DNA of 64,000 bases from Leucothrix mucor DSM 2157 (GTDB lineage Bacteria; Pseudomonadota; Gammaproteobacteria; Thiotrichales; Thiotrichaceae), in assembly GCF_000419525.1 (NCBI RefSeq), contig NZ_ATTE01000001.1:4586501-4650500 (forward strand), read 5' to 3'. The position numbers and the translations under genes were made by a program. The notes under the pieces were generated by a model, which did not search any database, had not been told where the DNA came from, and saw nothing but the letters and a program-made list of their open reading frames with translations. This document shows, in pieces, positions 37,613-45,394 of this stretch (positions are counted from its first letter, which is position 1; every line of letters starts with the position of its first letter).

Positions 37613-37718
37613 TACGCGGCTGCTCCGTAGAAACTGTTAAAGAGGCGAATTCTAACGCTTTTGAGGCAGCTTAGGAAACGTTTAGTTCGGCTGAGCCCTT
37701 ACATTAACAATCTGTTAC

Positions 37719-37732
37719 TTGACCTAGGTCAA
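37719..37732 (+). promoter_or_regulatory. FNR/ANR box of the ccoNOQPG operon
   Basis: TTGACCTAGGTCAA is a perfect 14-bp palindrome of FNR type. A GATAAT -10 hexamer at 37755-37760 is spaced as in class II FNR promoters, predicting a transcript start near 37767. The centre lies 78.5 bases before the ccoN ATG. Confidence 0.9.
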
Positions 37733-37803
37733 AGATGATTTTCAGCCCGTCATTGATAATTCGCAATGAATTTTATGAGTGATGCTTGCGTAAGGAGCGA
37801 TGC

Positions 37804-39231
37804 ATGAGTGAGTTAGCCTACAATGATAAAGTAGTGCGCCAGTTCTCGATTATGACCATTATCTGGGGCATAGTCGGGATGAGTGTTGGCGTACTCATCG
37901 CTGCGCAATTAGCGTGGCCAGCCCTGAATTTCGACGTCTCGTTTTTGACATTCAGCCGATTAAGACCCTTGCACACCAATGCGGTTATTTTTGCATTTGG
38001 CGGAAGCGCATTGTTCGCGACCTCCTACTACATCGTGCAGCGCACCTGTCAGGTTCCCTTATTTGCGCCTAAGTTGGCGGCTTTCACCTTTTGGGGTTGG
38101 AATCTGGTCATCGTATTAGCCGCGCTGACACTGCCATTCGGCTTCACCCAATCTAAAGAATACGCTGAGCTGATCTGGCCCATCGATATTCTGATTACGA
38201 TTGTTTGGGTGGCTTACGGCGTGGTGTTCTTCGGAACATTGGTCAAACGTAAAGTCTCACATATCTATGTGGCTAACTGGTTCTTTGCCGCTTACATCAT
38301 CACCATTGCGGTACTGCACATCGTCAATAACTTGGCTGTACCGGTGAGTTTGACTGAGTCCTACCCTGTATTCTCTGGCGCGGTCGATGCCATGAGCCAG
38401 TGGTGGTATGGTCATAACGCCGTAGGTTTCTTCCTAACGGCTGCCTTCTTGGGAATGATGTATTACTTCGTGCCTAAGCAAGCAAACCGTCCGGTTTATT
38501 CTTATCGCTTATCCGTGGTTCACTTCTGGGCGCTGATCTCTGTATACATGTGGGCTGGCCCGCATCACTTGCACTACACCGCATTACCCGATTGGGCGCA
38601 GTCATTAGGCATGGTGTTCTCACTCATCCTGCTCGCGCCATCTTGGGGTGGAATGATCAACGGTATCATGACCATGTCCGGTGCTTGGCATAAGCTGCGC
38701 TCCGATCCGATTCTGAAGTTCATGATCGTCTCCCTGTCATTCTACGGAATGTCTACCTTTGAAGGCCCGATGATGTCGATTAAGACGGTTAACGCCTTGT
38801 CACATTACACCGACTGGACCATTGGCCACGTGCATTCCGGTGCGCTGGGTTGGGTTGCCTTTATCGTTATCGGTTCGATCTATGCCTTGATTCCAAAGCT
38901 GTACGGCAAAGCGGAAATGTACAGCACTTCCTTAATTAACACGCACTTCTGGCTGGCCACCATTGGCGTACTGCTATACATCGCAGCGATGTGGATTGCG
39001 GGCGTTATGCAAGGTCTGATGTGGAATGCAGTAAACGATGACGGCACCTTAACGTATGCCTTTATCGAGAGTATTAAAGCGACCTTCCCGTACTACGTGG
39101 TGCGTTTCTTAGGTGGCCTGATGTTCCTCGGCGGCATGTTTATGATGGCGTACAACGTGTACAAAACCATCTACCAAGTGAAGCCAGTCGTCATCAGCAT
39201 TAAACCCGCTGTTGCAGTGCAAGGAGCATAA
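37804..39231 (+). CDS. ccoN: cbb3-type cytochrome c oxidase subunit I
   Basis: The catalytic haem-copper subunit (475 residues) of the high-affinity cbb3 oxidase in the inner membrane, with about 12 membrane helices. Family histidines lie in [36 protein letters not shown] and THFWLATIG-type segments. The start is the ATG at 37804, seven or so bases after AAGGAG; an in-frame TTG at 37786 is not preferred. The operon order ccoN-O-Q-P is complete, with a small unknown gene and ccoG following. It is driven by the FNR box upstream. Confidence 0.97.
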   Translation: MSELAYNDKVVRQFSIMTIIWGIVGMSVGVLIAAQLAWPALNFDVSFLTFSRLRPLHTNAVIFAFGGSALFATSYYIVQRTCQVPLFAPKLAAFTFWGWNLVIVLAALTLPFGFTQSKEYAELIWPIDILITIVWVAYGVVFFGTLVKRKVSHIYVANWFFAAYIITIAVLHIVNNLAVPVSLTESYPVFSGAVDAMSQWWYGHNAVGFFLTAAFLGMMYYFVPKQANRPVYSYRLSVVHFWALISVYMWAGPHHLHYTALPDWAQSLGMVFSLILLAPSWGGMINGIMTMSGAWHKLRSDPILKFMIVSLSFYGMSTFEGPMMSIKTVNALSHYTDWTIGHVHSGALGWVAFIVIGSIYALIPKLYGKAEMYSTSLINTHFWLATIGVLLYIAAMWIAGVMQGLMWNAVNDDGTLTYAFIESIKATFPYYVVRFLGGLMFLGGMFMMAYNVYKTIYQVKPVVISIKPAVAVQGA

Positions 39232-39234
39232 GTC

Positions 39235-39849
39235 ATGAAACACGATTTTATTGAAAGAAATGTCGGCGTGATGGGTGTGTTAATTGCGCTTGTCATCAGT
39301 GTGGCCGGTTTGGCGGAGATTGTGCCGCTCATGTATCAGGCACAGACCACCAAGCCAGCGCCTGGCGTGGTGCCCTATCCTCCGGTGGAATTAGCCGGTC
39401 GCGATGTGTATGTGAGTGAAGGTTGCTACAACTGCCATTCTCAAATGATTCGTCCGTTTGTATCTGAGAGCTTGCGTTACGGACCAGCATCGGTGGCGGG
39501 TGAGTCAGTGTATGACCGTCCGTTCCAGTGGGGCTCCAAGCGTACCGGGCCTGATCTGGCGCGGGTTGGTGGTCGTTACACCGATGAATGGCACCGCATG
39601 CACTTGATGAATCCACGTGATTTGGTACCTGAGTCCAATATGCCGGGCTTCCCTTGGTTGGCAGAGCGCACGGTTGATCCTGAGCTGATCACTACCAAGA
39701 TGAATGTGCTGACCATGCTGGGCCATCCTTATACCCAAGAGCAAATCGACGGTGCGGCTGAAAAAGTGAAAGGCGTTACCGAGATGGATGCCCTGATTGC
39801 GTATCTGCAATTCCTTGGCGTAGCCAATAACGGGAGGGCGAAGCAATGA
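39235..39849 (+). CDS. ccoO: cbb3-type cytochrome c oxidase subunit II (mono-haem)
   Basis: A 204-residue membrane-anchored c-type cytochrome. One N-terminal membrane segment (about 11-33) is followed by a periplasmic domain with one CxxCH haem site, C64-Y-N-C67-H68, in the family sequence GCYNCHSQMIRPF. Methionine ligand candidates are in ESNMPGFPW. It begins 3 bases after the ccoN stop codon. Its own stop overlaps the ccoQ start (ATGA), so translation is coupled. Confidence 0.97.
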   Translation: MKHDFIERNVGVMGVLIALVISVAGLAEIVPLMYQAQTTKPAPGVVPYPPVELAGRDVYVSEGCYNCHSQMIRPFVSESLRYGPASVAGESVYDRPFQWGSKRTGPDLARVGGRYTDEWHRMHLMNPRDLVPESNMPGFPWLAERTVDPELITTKMNVLTMLGHPYTQEQIDGAAEKVKGVTEMDALIAYLQFLGVANNGRAKQ

Positions 39850-40010
39850 GCGGAACCTTTAGTGGAGTGATGACGGCGATCTTAATCGTCGTGTTTCTCG
39901 GCATCGTATTTTGGGCTTATAGCAAACGCAACAAAGCAACATTCGAGAAGATGGCGCACATGCCATTAGAGGATGATGCACCGGTTAAAAAGGAGAGCAG
40001 CCATGAGTGA
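39846..40010 (+). CDS. ccoQ: cbb3 oxidase small subunit CcoQ
   Basis: A 54-residue protein, one of the small genes of the operon. One membrane segment (about 7-24, GVMTAILIVVFLGIVFWAY) is followed by a short charged tail. CcoQ stabilises the oxidase core under oxygen. The start overlaps the ccoO stop and the stop overlaps the ccoP start by eight bases. Identity rests on position, size and topology. Confidence 0.93.
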   Translation: MSGTFSGVMTAILIVVFLGIVFWAYSKRNKATFEKMAHMPLEDDAPVKKESSHE

Positions 40011-40881
40011 CGGTTGGAGTTGGTACATCATCATTTTGGTGATTGGAAATATTGTTGGGGTGTCTTGGTTATTGTTTGTCACCGCACGACCTAATGGTAA
40101 AGACGAAGAGTCGACCACTGGCCACGTGTGGGATGAAACACTGGAAGAATATAACAACCCACTACCGAGCTGGTGGCTGTGGTTGTTCGTGATCACCATC
40201 GTGTTTGCCCTGATTTACCTGTACTGGTATCCCGGTTTAGGTAACTACAAAGGCGCATTGAAGTGGACTCAAACCTCACAGTTTGAAGAAGCACGTGAGG
40301 AGATGATTGATCGCCAAAAGTTGGCGTTTGAGAAGTTTGCAGACCTGGATATTACAGAGTTAGCAAAGAATCCTGCGGCAATGCAAACGGCTGAGCGCTT
40401 GTTCTCCAATAACTGCGCAAGCTGCCATGGTTCGGCGGCGCAGGGTGCGAAAGGCTTCCCGAATCTGACGGATAACGATTGGCTGTACGGCAACTCACCT
40501 GAGCAAATCGAGCACTCGATTGTAAAAGGGCGTGCTGGCGTGATGCCAAAGCTGGGCTTAAACGAAGTACAGGTGGCGCAAGTCTCCAATTACGTACTGA
40601 CTTTGGGTAGCCGCGCGGCAGAAGCCGATGCTGAGGAAGCGAAGAAAGGTGAGGCTTTATTTGCAACCTGCATGGCGTGTCATGGGCCAGATGCTAAAGG
40701 GAACATCCTAATGGGTGCGCCTAATCTAACCGATGATATCTGGCTGCATGGCTCTGAGTTGGCACAAATTCAGGATGTTATTCTGAATGGCCGTCAAAGC
40801 CAGATGCCCGCGCATGAGACCTTGCTGACTAAAGCCGAAACCAAGCTTTTGACAGCTTACGTCACATCCTTATCCAAGTAA
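40003..40881 (+). CDS. ccoP: cbb3-type cytochrome c oxidase subunit III (di-haem)
   Basis: A 292-residue membrane protein with two N-terminal membrane segments (about 5-26 and 55-75) and two CxxCH haem c sites: C137/C140/H141 (CASCHGSAAQG) and C222/C225/H226 (CMACHGPDAKG). The second-helix pattern PSWWLWLF and WYPGLGNYKG match CcoP/FixP. The start at 40003 has AGGAG at 39991-39995; an upstream in-frame ATG at 39973 lies inside ccoQ and is not preferred. It passes electrons from soluble cytochrome c to CcoN via CcoO. Confidence 0.96.
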   Translation: MSDGWSWYIIILVIGNIVGVSWLLFVTARPNGKDEESTTGHVWDETLEEYNNPLPSWWLWLFVITIVFALIYLYWYPGLGNYKGALKWTQTSQFEEAREEMIDRQKLAFEKFADLDITELAKNPAAMQTAERLFSNNCASCHGSAAQGAKGFPNLTDNDWLYGNSPEQIEHSIVKGRAGVMPKLGLNEVQVAQVSNYVLTLGSRAAEADAEEAKKGEALFATCMACHGPDAKGNILMGAPNLTDDIWLHGSELAQIQDVILNGRQSQMPAHETLLTKAETKLLTAYVTSLSK

Positions 40882-40896
40882 TTTAAGGAGGACACT

Positions 40897-41223
40897 ATGA
40901 ACCCTTTGCCTGAAACACATCCGCCGGAATATGAGCTCTATCGCAGTATCGGCGTGGTGGTGTGGGTATCGTTTGTTACGGCAGCGATCGCCACCGCCCT
41001 GTTCTTTGCTATTTTTGATCCGCTAGTGATTATGGGGCAGGCGACCTATCCCTTGGACTGGAGTCGCACGGCAAGTTACAGCGTTGGGTTCTTTTTGTTC
41101 TGGCTATTGACCAGTGCCACCGGTGCAATGGTGGCCTGGTTATTGGCAACACCGATCCGTTCGGTTAACCATTTACGTCAGGCTTACGAGCCAGATGAAG
41201 ACGATGAGGAGGGCAAGTCATGA
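40897..41223 (+). CDS. Small two-TM protein between ccoP and ccoG, unknown
   Basis: A 108-residue protein with two membrane segments (about 20-43 and 64-87) and a strongly acidic C-terminal tail (EPDEDDEEGKS). It has no cysteine or other cofactor motif. The family is not recognised. It starts 15 bases after ccoP behind an AAGGAGGACACT site, and its last codons overlap the ccoG start (ATGA). It is thus co-translated with the oxidase genes and is likely an assembly or stability factor; this is inference from position. A gene of this kind is not part of the basic ccoNOQP-GHIS set. Confidence 0.8.
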   Translation: MNPLPETHPPEYELYRSIGVVVWVSFVTAAIATALFFAIFDPLVIMGQATYPLDWSRTASYSVGFFLFWLLTSATGAMVAWLLATPIRSVNHLRQAYEPDEDDEEGKS

Positions 41224-42602
41224 GTAACAATGCGAGCCCACAACCCATCCAGTTTTATAAGCAACATGAAAAAGTCTACCCGCGTGAAACTAAAGGCTTT
41301 TTCCAGCGCTTGCGCAATATCACGTTGCTGGTATTGCTGGGTATTTACTATTTCACGCCTTGGATTATGTGGAATGGTCGTCAGGCAATTTTGTTTGATC
41401 TGCCTGCGCGTAAATTCCATATTTTTGGCCTTACCATGTGGCCACAGGATTTCTTCTTTTTAACCCTGCTGCTGATTATGGCAGGGCTATCGTTATTCTT
41501 TTTTACCGCCTTAGCCGGTCGCTTATGGTGTGGTTACGCCTGCCCACAAACGGTTTGGACCGATGCTTTTATCTGGATGGAGCGCTTAGTCGAAGGCTCG
41601 CGCGCCCAGCAGATGAAACTGACCAAGTCGCCATGGACGCCGGAGAAAATCCGCAAGCGCGTGCTCAAGCAAGTGATGTGGGTGAGTTTTTCGCTGTGGA
41701 CCGGCTTCACCTTTGTGGGTTACTTCACACCGATCAAAGAGTTAGCCAGTGTACTGTGGGCCTTTGATGCCTCATTCTGGCAGCTGTTTTGGGTGCTGTT
41801 TTACGGCTTTGCGACCTATGGCAATGCCGGCTTTTTGCGTGAGCAAGTATGCCAATACATGTGCCCGTATGCGCGATTCCAAAGTGCCATGTTTGATAAA
41901 GACACACTGGTTATTGCCTATGATGAGGCGCGTGGTGAGCCACGCATGAAAGGCAAAAAGCGTAATGAAAATGCCGATAAAGCCGGTGACTGTATCGACT
42001 GCGGCCTGTGTGTGCAGGTGTGCCCAACCGGTATCGATATTCGTAATGGCCTGCAATATGAGTGCATCGCCTGTGCTGCTTGTATCGATGTGTGTAATGA
42101 GGTCATGGATAGCGTCGGTAAGCCGCACAATTTGGTGCAATACACTACCGAGGCAACCACCGAAGGGCGCAAGACTAAAATACTGCGACTGCGCATTGTG
42201 ATTTATGCCTCCTTACTCGGTGCGCTGGCGATTGGCTTTTTGATTGCCTTGATGATGCGCAGTAGCGTGCAGATGGACATTCTGCGGGACCGCAATGCGC
42301 TGTATAAAGTGATCTCGGGTAATCAGATTGAAAACACTTATAACCTGAAAGTCATGAACAAAAGCCACGTGGATCAACGTTATCAGCTGGTGATCGAAGG
42401 CTTGCGAGATGCCAAGGTTGAGATGGTAAATGATCGTGTGGTGAAGGCAGGGGAAATTGCTAATATTACCGTGCAGGTGACTGTACCGAAGGATAAATTG
42501 GTAGCCGCTAGCCAGACAGTGCACTTGAAACTGAGTGAGCTGGAAGGGGATTCACCGGATTCTATTACTGAGGAAACGCGGTTTTTTGGGCCGAGTCAGT
42601 AA
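41220..42602 (+). CDS. ccoG: cbb3 oxidase assembly protein CcoG (FixG/RdxA family)
   Basis: A 460-residue membrane protein with about five hydrophobic segments and two ferredoxin-type [4Fe-4S] motifs (C258/C261/C264/C268 and C282/C285/C288/C292). An N-terminal CGYACPQTVWTDAF motif of the NapH-like family and a C-terminal periplasmic immunoglobulin-like domain (about 350-460) are also visible. CcoG is a Cu(II) reductase for oxidase copper delivery. It overlaps the preceding small gene by four bases. The operon ends with the terminator 28 bases downstream. Confidence 0.96.
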   Translation: MSNNASPQPIQFYKQHEKVYPRETKGFFQRLRNITLLVLLGIYYFTPWIMWNGRQAILFDLPARKFHIFGLTMWPQDFFFLTLLLIMAGLSLFFFTALAGRLWCGYACPQTVWTDAFIWMERLVEGSRAQQMKLTKSPWTPEKIRKRVLKQVMWVSFSLWTGFTFVGYFTPIKELASVLWAFDASFWQLFWVLFYGFATYGNAGFLREQVCQYMCPYARFQSAMFDKDTLVIAYDEARGEPRMKGKKRNENADKAGDCIDCGLCVQVCPTGIDIRNGLQYECIACAACIDVCNEVMDSVGKPHNLVQYTTEATTEGRKTKILRLRIVIYASLLGALAIGFLIALMMRSSVQMDILRDRNALYKVISGNQIENTYNLKVMNKSHVDQRYQLVIEGLRDAKVEMVNDRVVKAGEIANITVQVTVPKDKLVAASQTVHLKLSELEGDSPDSITEETRFFGPSQ

Positions 42603-42629
42603 CGGCTCTGAGCCTAAATAGTTAGTTTA

Positions 42630-42656
42630 AATAGCCCGGTTTTCCGGGCTATTTTT
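42630..42656 (+). terminator. Rho-independent terminator of the cco operon
   Basis: AATAGCCCGG (42630-42639) and CCGGGCTATT (42644-42653) form a perfect 10-bp stem with a TTTT loop, followed by a run of T residues to 42656. It begins 28 bases after the ccoG stop codon. Confidence 0.95.
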
Positions 42657-42707
42657 GGTTATGGGTTTTGTAATATCAGAGACTGCCTAGCCCAAGCACT
42701 CAGATAA

Positions 42708-42748
42708 ATGTGCCACTTTAATTCACTGGCTGCATTAAAGTGGCACAT
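42708..42748. repeat. 15-bp perfect inverted repeat before the Uma2 gene
   Basis: The arms 42708-42722 (starting ATGTGCCACTTT) and 42734-42748 are exact reverse complements separated by 11 bases. A degenerate third half (GCATTAAAATG) follows at about 42765. It lies in a 289-base non-coding stretch between the cco terminator and the Uma2 gene, AT-rich and otherwise without recognised features. Confidence 0.85.
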
Positions 42749-42891
42749 CTTAGTACTTCCATTGCATTAAAATGAGGGATTTATTTGGTTTGATGCATTA
42801 CGAGTGGAAGTCTAAATAATCTAATTTTCACTATAATCCTATCTCATTAATGTCATGCTAAACTCAAACAAACGACTTGGAAGGTGGCCCA

Positions 42892-43455
42892 GTGTCAGTC
42901 ATCAAAAATAAAGCAACCCGCGATGAGTATCTTGAGCTAGATGACATTTCTCCAGAGAAGCATGAATTCTTTCAAGGTGATATTTTTGCAATGGCAGGTG
43001 GGTCTTTCAATCACTCCACTATTGGACTGAATATCGCCACGACGTTGCGCAATGCATTACGTGGAAAACCTTGTCAGCCGATGAATAGCGATATGCGTAT
43101 CCACACGCCCTCTGGCCTTGATACGTATCCTGATATTTCAGTGTTTTGTGGTGAGCCTGAGCTGACGGACAAGCAGGGGACGTTACATAATCCGGTATTG
43201 ATTATCGAGGTGCTGTCGCCATCAACTCGCAGCTATGACAGGGGTGATAAGTTTTGGCATTACCGCTCAATTCCAACGCTGGAAGAATATCTGCTGGTGG
43301 ACTCTGAGTCTGTCCATGTTGAACACCATCAGCGTAAAAGTAAAGATGAGTGGCTGCTGCATGAGTATCGGGATTTGGAAAATACGCTACAGCTGAAGTC
43401 TATTGGTGTGACTTTATCTGTGGCGGTTTTGTATGAGGATACTTTGTTTGATTGA
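42892..43455 (+). CDS. Uma2-family (DUF820) putative nuclease
   Basis: A 187-residue protein of the Uma2/DUF820 family, which has a restriction-endonuclease-like fold. It shows the YPDISVFCGEPEL segment followed by PVLIIEVLSPSTRSYDRGDKFWHYRSIPTLEEYLLVD, which is the PD-(D/E)xK-like core. Members are scattered, often mobile, and their function is unknown. The start is a GTG (42892) with GGAAGGTGG upstream. It stands at the start of the small accessory patch after the cco operon. Confidence 0.9.
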   Translation: MSVIKNKATRDEYLELDDISPEKHEFFQGDIFAMAGGSFNHSTIGLNIATTLRNALRGKPCQPMNSDMRIHTPSGLDTYPDISVFCGEPELTDKQGTLHNPVLIIEVLSPSTRSYDRGDKFWHYRSIPTLEEYLLVDSESVHVEHHQRKSKDEWLLHEYRDLENTLQLKSIGVTLSVAVLYEDTLFD

Positions 43456-43554
43456 TTAATTACTCAAATTTATACGGCTAAACAAAGGCATAACTACCTT
43501 GCCCTTTTGTAAAAAGACATAAATTGAATTTGTTTCCTTCTCTGGAGGGAAACG

Positions 43555-43626
43555 ATGCCTTCATTATTTCAGGGGCTAGACCGTTTAACCGTAAGTTTAT
43601 GTGCCTTTGATTCAATTGCAGGATGA
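43555..43626 (+). CDS. Possible 23-residue small ORF
   Basis: ATG at 43555 is preceded by CTGGAGGGAAACG, a strong ribosome site, and opens a 23-codon frame of mixed composition that ends with TGA. No homology is recognised. The strong site suggests either a small peptide or the remnant of a longer gene. It lies between the Uma2 gene and the toxin gene. Confidence 0.25.
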   Translation: MPSLFQGLDRLTVSLCAFDSIAG

Positions 43627-43648
43627 CAGGGAGTGGTTATTAAATTAC

Positions 43649-43945
43649 TTAATAATCAAGTTCACGCTGATGCTTGATGGCTAGTATAACGACAGTATTT
43701 TCATCTGAATCAAAGCGGTAGCGTGCCAAGTAACCGTCTTTACCAAAATCAATGACAACCTCGCGATACTCCTCCGGCATATCCTCAATGACACGCCCAA
43801 TTTCGGGATTATCAGCAAGTAGCTTTAGTGTTTTCTTGATCGCTTGTGCTGCACGGCGCGTTGCGGCAGGGTTCTTTGGTCTAAGGAACTCAAGCAAATG
43901 GTCTAAGTTACGTAGTGCGTTGGCTGATAATGTTACTTGTGGCAT
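43649..43945 (-). CDS. RelE/ParE-family toxin
   Basis: A 98-residue basic protein of the RelE/ParE superfamily, with helical hairpin FLRPKNPAATRRAAQAIKKTLKLL followed by the beta-strands YREVVIDFGKDGYLARYRFD and VVILAIKHQRELDY ending. Members poison gyrase (ParE) or cut mRNA (RelE); the sequence does not settle which. It starts inside the last codons of the antitoxin gene (13-base overlap), the normal antitoxin-first order. Confidence 0.92.
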   Translation of the reverse strand: MPQVTLSANALRNLDHLLEFLRPKNPAATRRAAQAIKKTLKLLADNPEIGRVIEDMPEEYREVVIDFGKDGYLARYRFDSDENTVVILAIKHQRELDY

Positions 43946-44223
43946 ATAGGTGCTTCAGTTTCTTTATCGGTTCCCCAAGTATCTAGCCAATCAGAGGCTT
44001 CATCCGCCGTCACATGCAAACCTGTTTCTTGGTAGTCATTCCATGCCGCTATTGTTTCCTTTCGGAATTGATCACGCTTTTCTTCACGATCTAAGTATTG
44101 CTGAATAGCTTGCTGCATGACCCAGTGAGCGGTGCGGTCTCTGGAGTCTGCGAGTTGTTTAATTCTATTTTTGGTATCGACATCCAGCTTTACCGATGTC
44201 GGTTTTATTGCTGCTTGTGACAT
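43933..44223 (-). CDS. Ribbon-helix-helix antitoxin (CopG/ParD-like)
   Basis: A 96-residue protein. The N-terminal ~45 residues form a ribbon-helix-helix (SVKLDVDTKNRIKQLADSRDRTAHWVM) for DNA binding and autorepression. The C-terminal half is acidic and should wrap the toxin. It precedes and overlaps the toxin gene. The 39-bp duplicated fragment of the DUF294 gene lies about 70 bases upstream of its start, so its promoter is close to the insertion boundary. Confidence 0.9.
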   Translation of the reverse strand: MSQAAIKPTSVKLDVDTKNRIKQLADSRDRTAHWVMQQAIQQYLDREEKRDQFRKETIAAWNDYQETGLHVTADEASDWLDTWGTDKETEAPICHK

Positions 44224-44296
44224 AAGGTTCGCCTAAGTATTACGAGGTATTACCTCTGACTATATCAAATGATGAACGAGTTCTAAAGAGATTGCT

Positions 44297-44335
44297 TCAA
44301 CTATCCATCCCAAACTGCTTCTGTATCCGAAGCCG
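44297..44335. repeat. 39-bp imperfect direct repeat, distal copy
   Basis: This segment matches 45356-45394, the last codons of the DUF294 gene, in 37 of 39 positions. The similarity continues more weakly, with a small gap, to about 44354. It lies 1059 bases from the intact copy and does not belong to a reading frame here, so it is a duplicated 3' end. Confidence 0.85.
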
Positions 44336-44354
44336 TTCACAATCTCCCTAAGCT

Positions 44355-44906
44355 TTGGCTGTAGTCCAAGGGTTTGGTGAGGTGTTTACTGCAAGACTAG
44401 TGGCTTGGCGTAAATCATGTGAGGCTGGCTTTCAGTACGATAGAACTAAGTCACAGGACTCGAATGAAGAAAGGAGGATTAAAAGTGAATATCGTGCTTC
44501 TAGATCATCTTTTCTGACTGAATTGCGATCAGGTTATAGAGTCTTACAGGGGTTTAGTATTTCTACACTAATACAAGAGGCTAAGCGGGATGCTGCTTTA
44601 ATGCAGGCTTTGAAAAGTAGGGCTGTGATACGAGGTGATTTAAAAGCTCTGGGAGTATTCTTACCTGAGTCTTCATTAGTTCTTCCTGGAAAGTTAAAAG
44701 TAAACTTTCCTCGGATTACTAGTAATACGGCGAGGCATACCTCTGCACCAAAAGTTAATATGAGTACACCCAAATGTCCAAACTGTGGCTCGCATATGAT
44801 AAAAAGAACGCCTAGAGGTTCTGGAAGAAGGATGCGTTATTTCTGGGGGGGGGCAGCCGCTATCCAAAATGTCACGGAACTCGTAATTACTGAGCGTTAC
44901 TTTTAG
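44355..44906 (+). pseudogene. Truncated, frameshifted helix-hairpin-helix/zinc-ribbon protein
   Basis: The frame opens at a TTG after an in-frame TAA at 44349 and begins abruptly inside a helix-hairpin-helix motif (VQGFGEVFTARLVAWRKS). A charged helical region and a topoisomerase-like zinc ribbon (CPNCGSHMIKRTPRG) follow. At 44845-44853 a run of nine G breaks the zinc ribbon: the frame ends in an unrelated tail. A shift of the frame restores SRYPKCHGTRNY and a stop at 44893, though one expected cysteine is replaced by glycine. This combination resembles the C-terminus of larger proteins such as YegI-type kinases. It is probably a C-terminal remnant. Confidence 0.7.
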
Positions 44907-45201
44907 TTACACTTTCAATGCACAGAATAGAGCAAACACCCATGACTAAGCCAAAAGGCTTCAGCAATTTATCCGCTGTTTTAATCGTTGGGCTCACTCT
45001 GCCAGCTTCAATATTTTGAATAGTACGCGTCGCCACTCCAGTCATTTTTGAGTACTCGGCAACGGTTAGGCGGGTACGAGTGCGTAGCGTTCGTAGTGTG
45101 CTCATTAAAGGCATCCCGGGCTGTTCGCGAATCTCACCAAGTAGCTCTTTTCGCATCGCAATTTCTTCGAATGGAGGGAGTGGGTTGTAACGTTTATCCA
45201 T
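44887..45201 (-). CDS. XRE-family helix-turn-helix regulator
   Basis: A 104-residue protein with an XRE helix-turn-helix at about 43-90 (TVAEYSKMTGVATRTIQNIEAGRVSPTIKTADKLLK) and a 30-residue N-terminal arm. It may control itself or a lost partner such as a toxin; no toxin adjoins it. Its 3' end overlaps tail-to-tail with the broken zinc-ribbon gene. The region upstream is notably AT-rich, with paired TATTATAAT elements at 45265-45273 and 45309-45317 that could be promoter and operator. Confidence 0.85.
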   Translation of the reverse strand: MDKRYNPLPPFEEIAMRKELLGEIREQPGMPLMSTLRTLRTRTRLTVAEYSKMTGVATRTIQNIEAGRVSPTIKTADKLLKPFGLVMGVCSILCIESVTKSNAQ

Positions 45202-45355
45202 TTTCTGTGGCGCCTAAAGAGTGAGATAGATGGAGCCATAGAAACCATCGGCTCTCTAATAAGGTATTATAATAGCAAGATTAGCAGAAAATTTAGTGGT
45301 ATTTACGCATTATAATAACCATATTAGTTTCTAAGCCGATCACTCAGCTAACACC

Positions 45356-45394
45356 TCAACTATCCATCCCAAACTGCTGCTGTATCCGAAACCG
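45356..45394. repeat. 39-bp direct repeat, copy within the DUF294 gene 3' end
   Basis: This is the in-gene copy (last codons and stop of the gene below) of the repeat at 44297-44335. The pair frames a 1.06-kb segment holding the broken zinc-ribbon gene and the XRE gene, like the att sites of an element that enters a gene's 3' end and restores it. Confidence 0.85.

Noticed and set aside
41772-42140. Open frames opposite ccoG
   Set aside because: The plus-strand ccoG has full motif support; the opposite frames are shadows.
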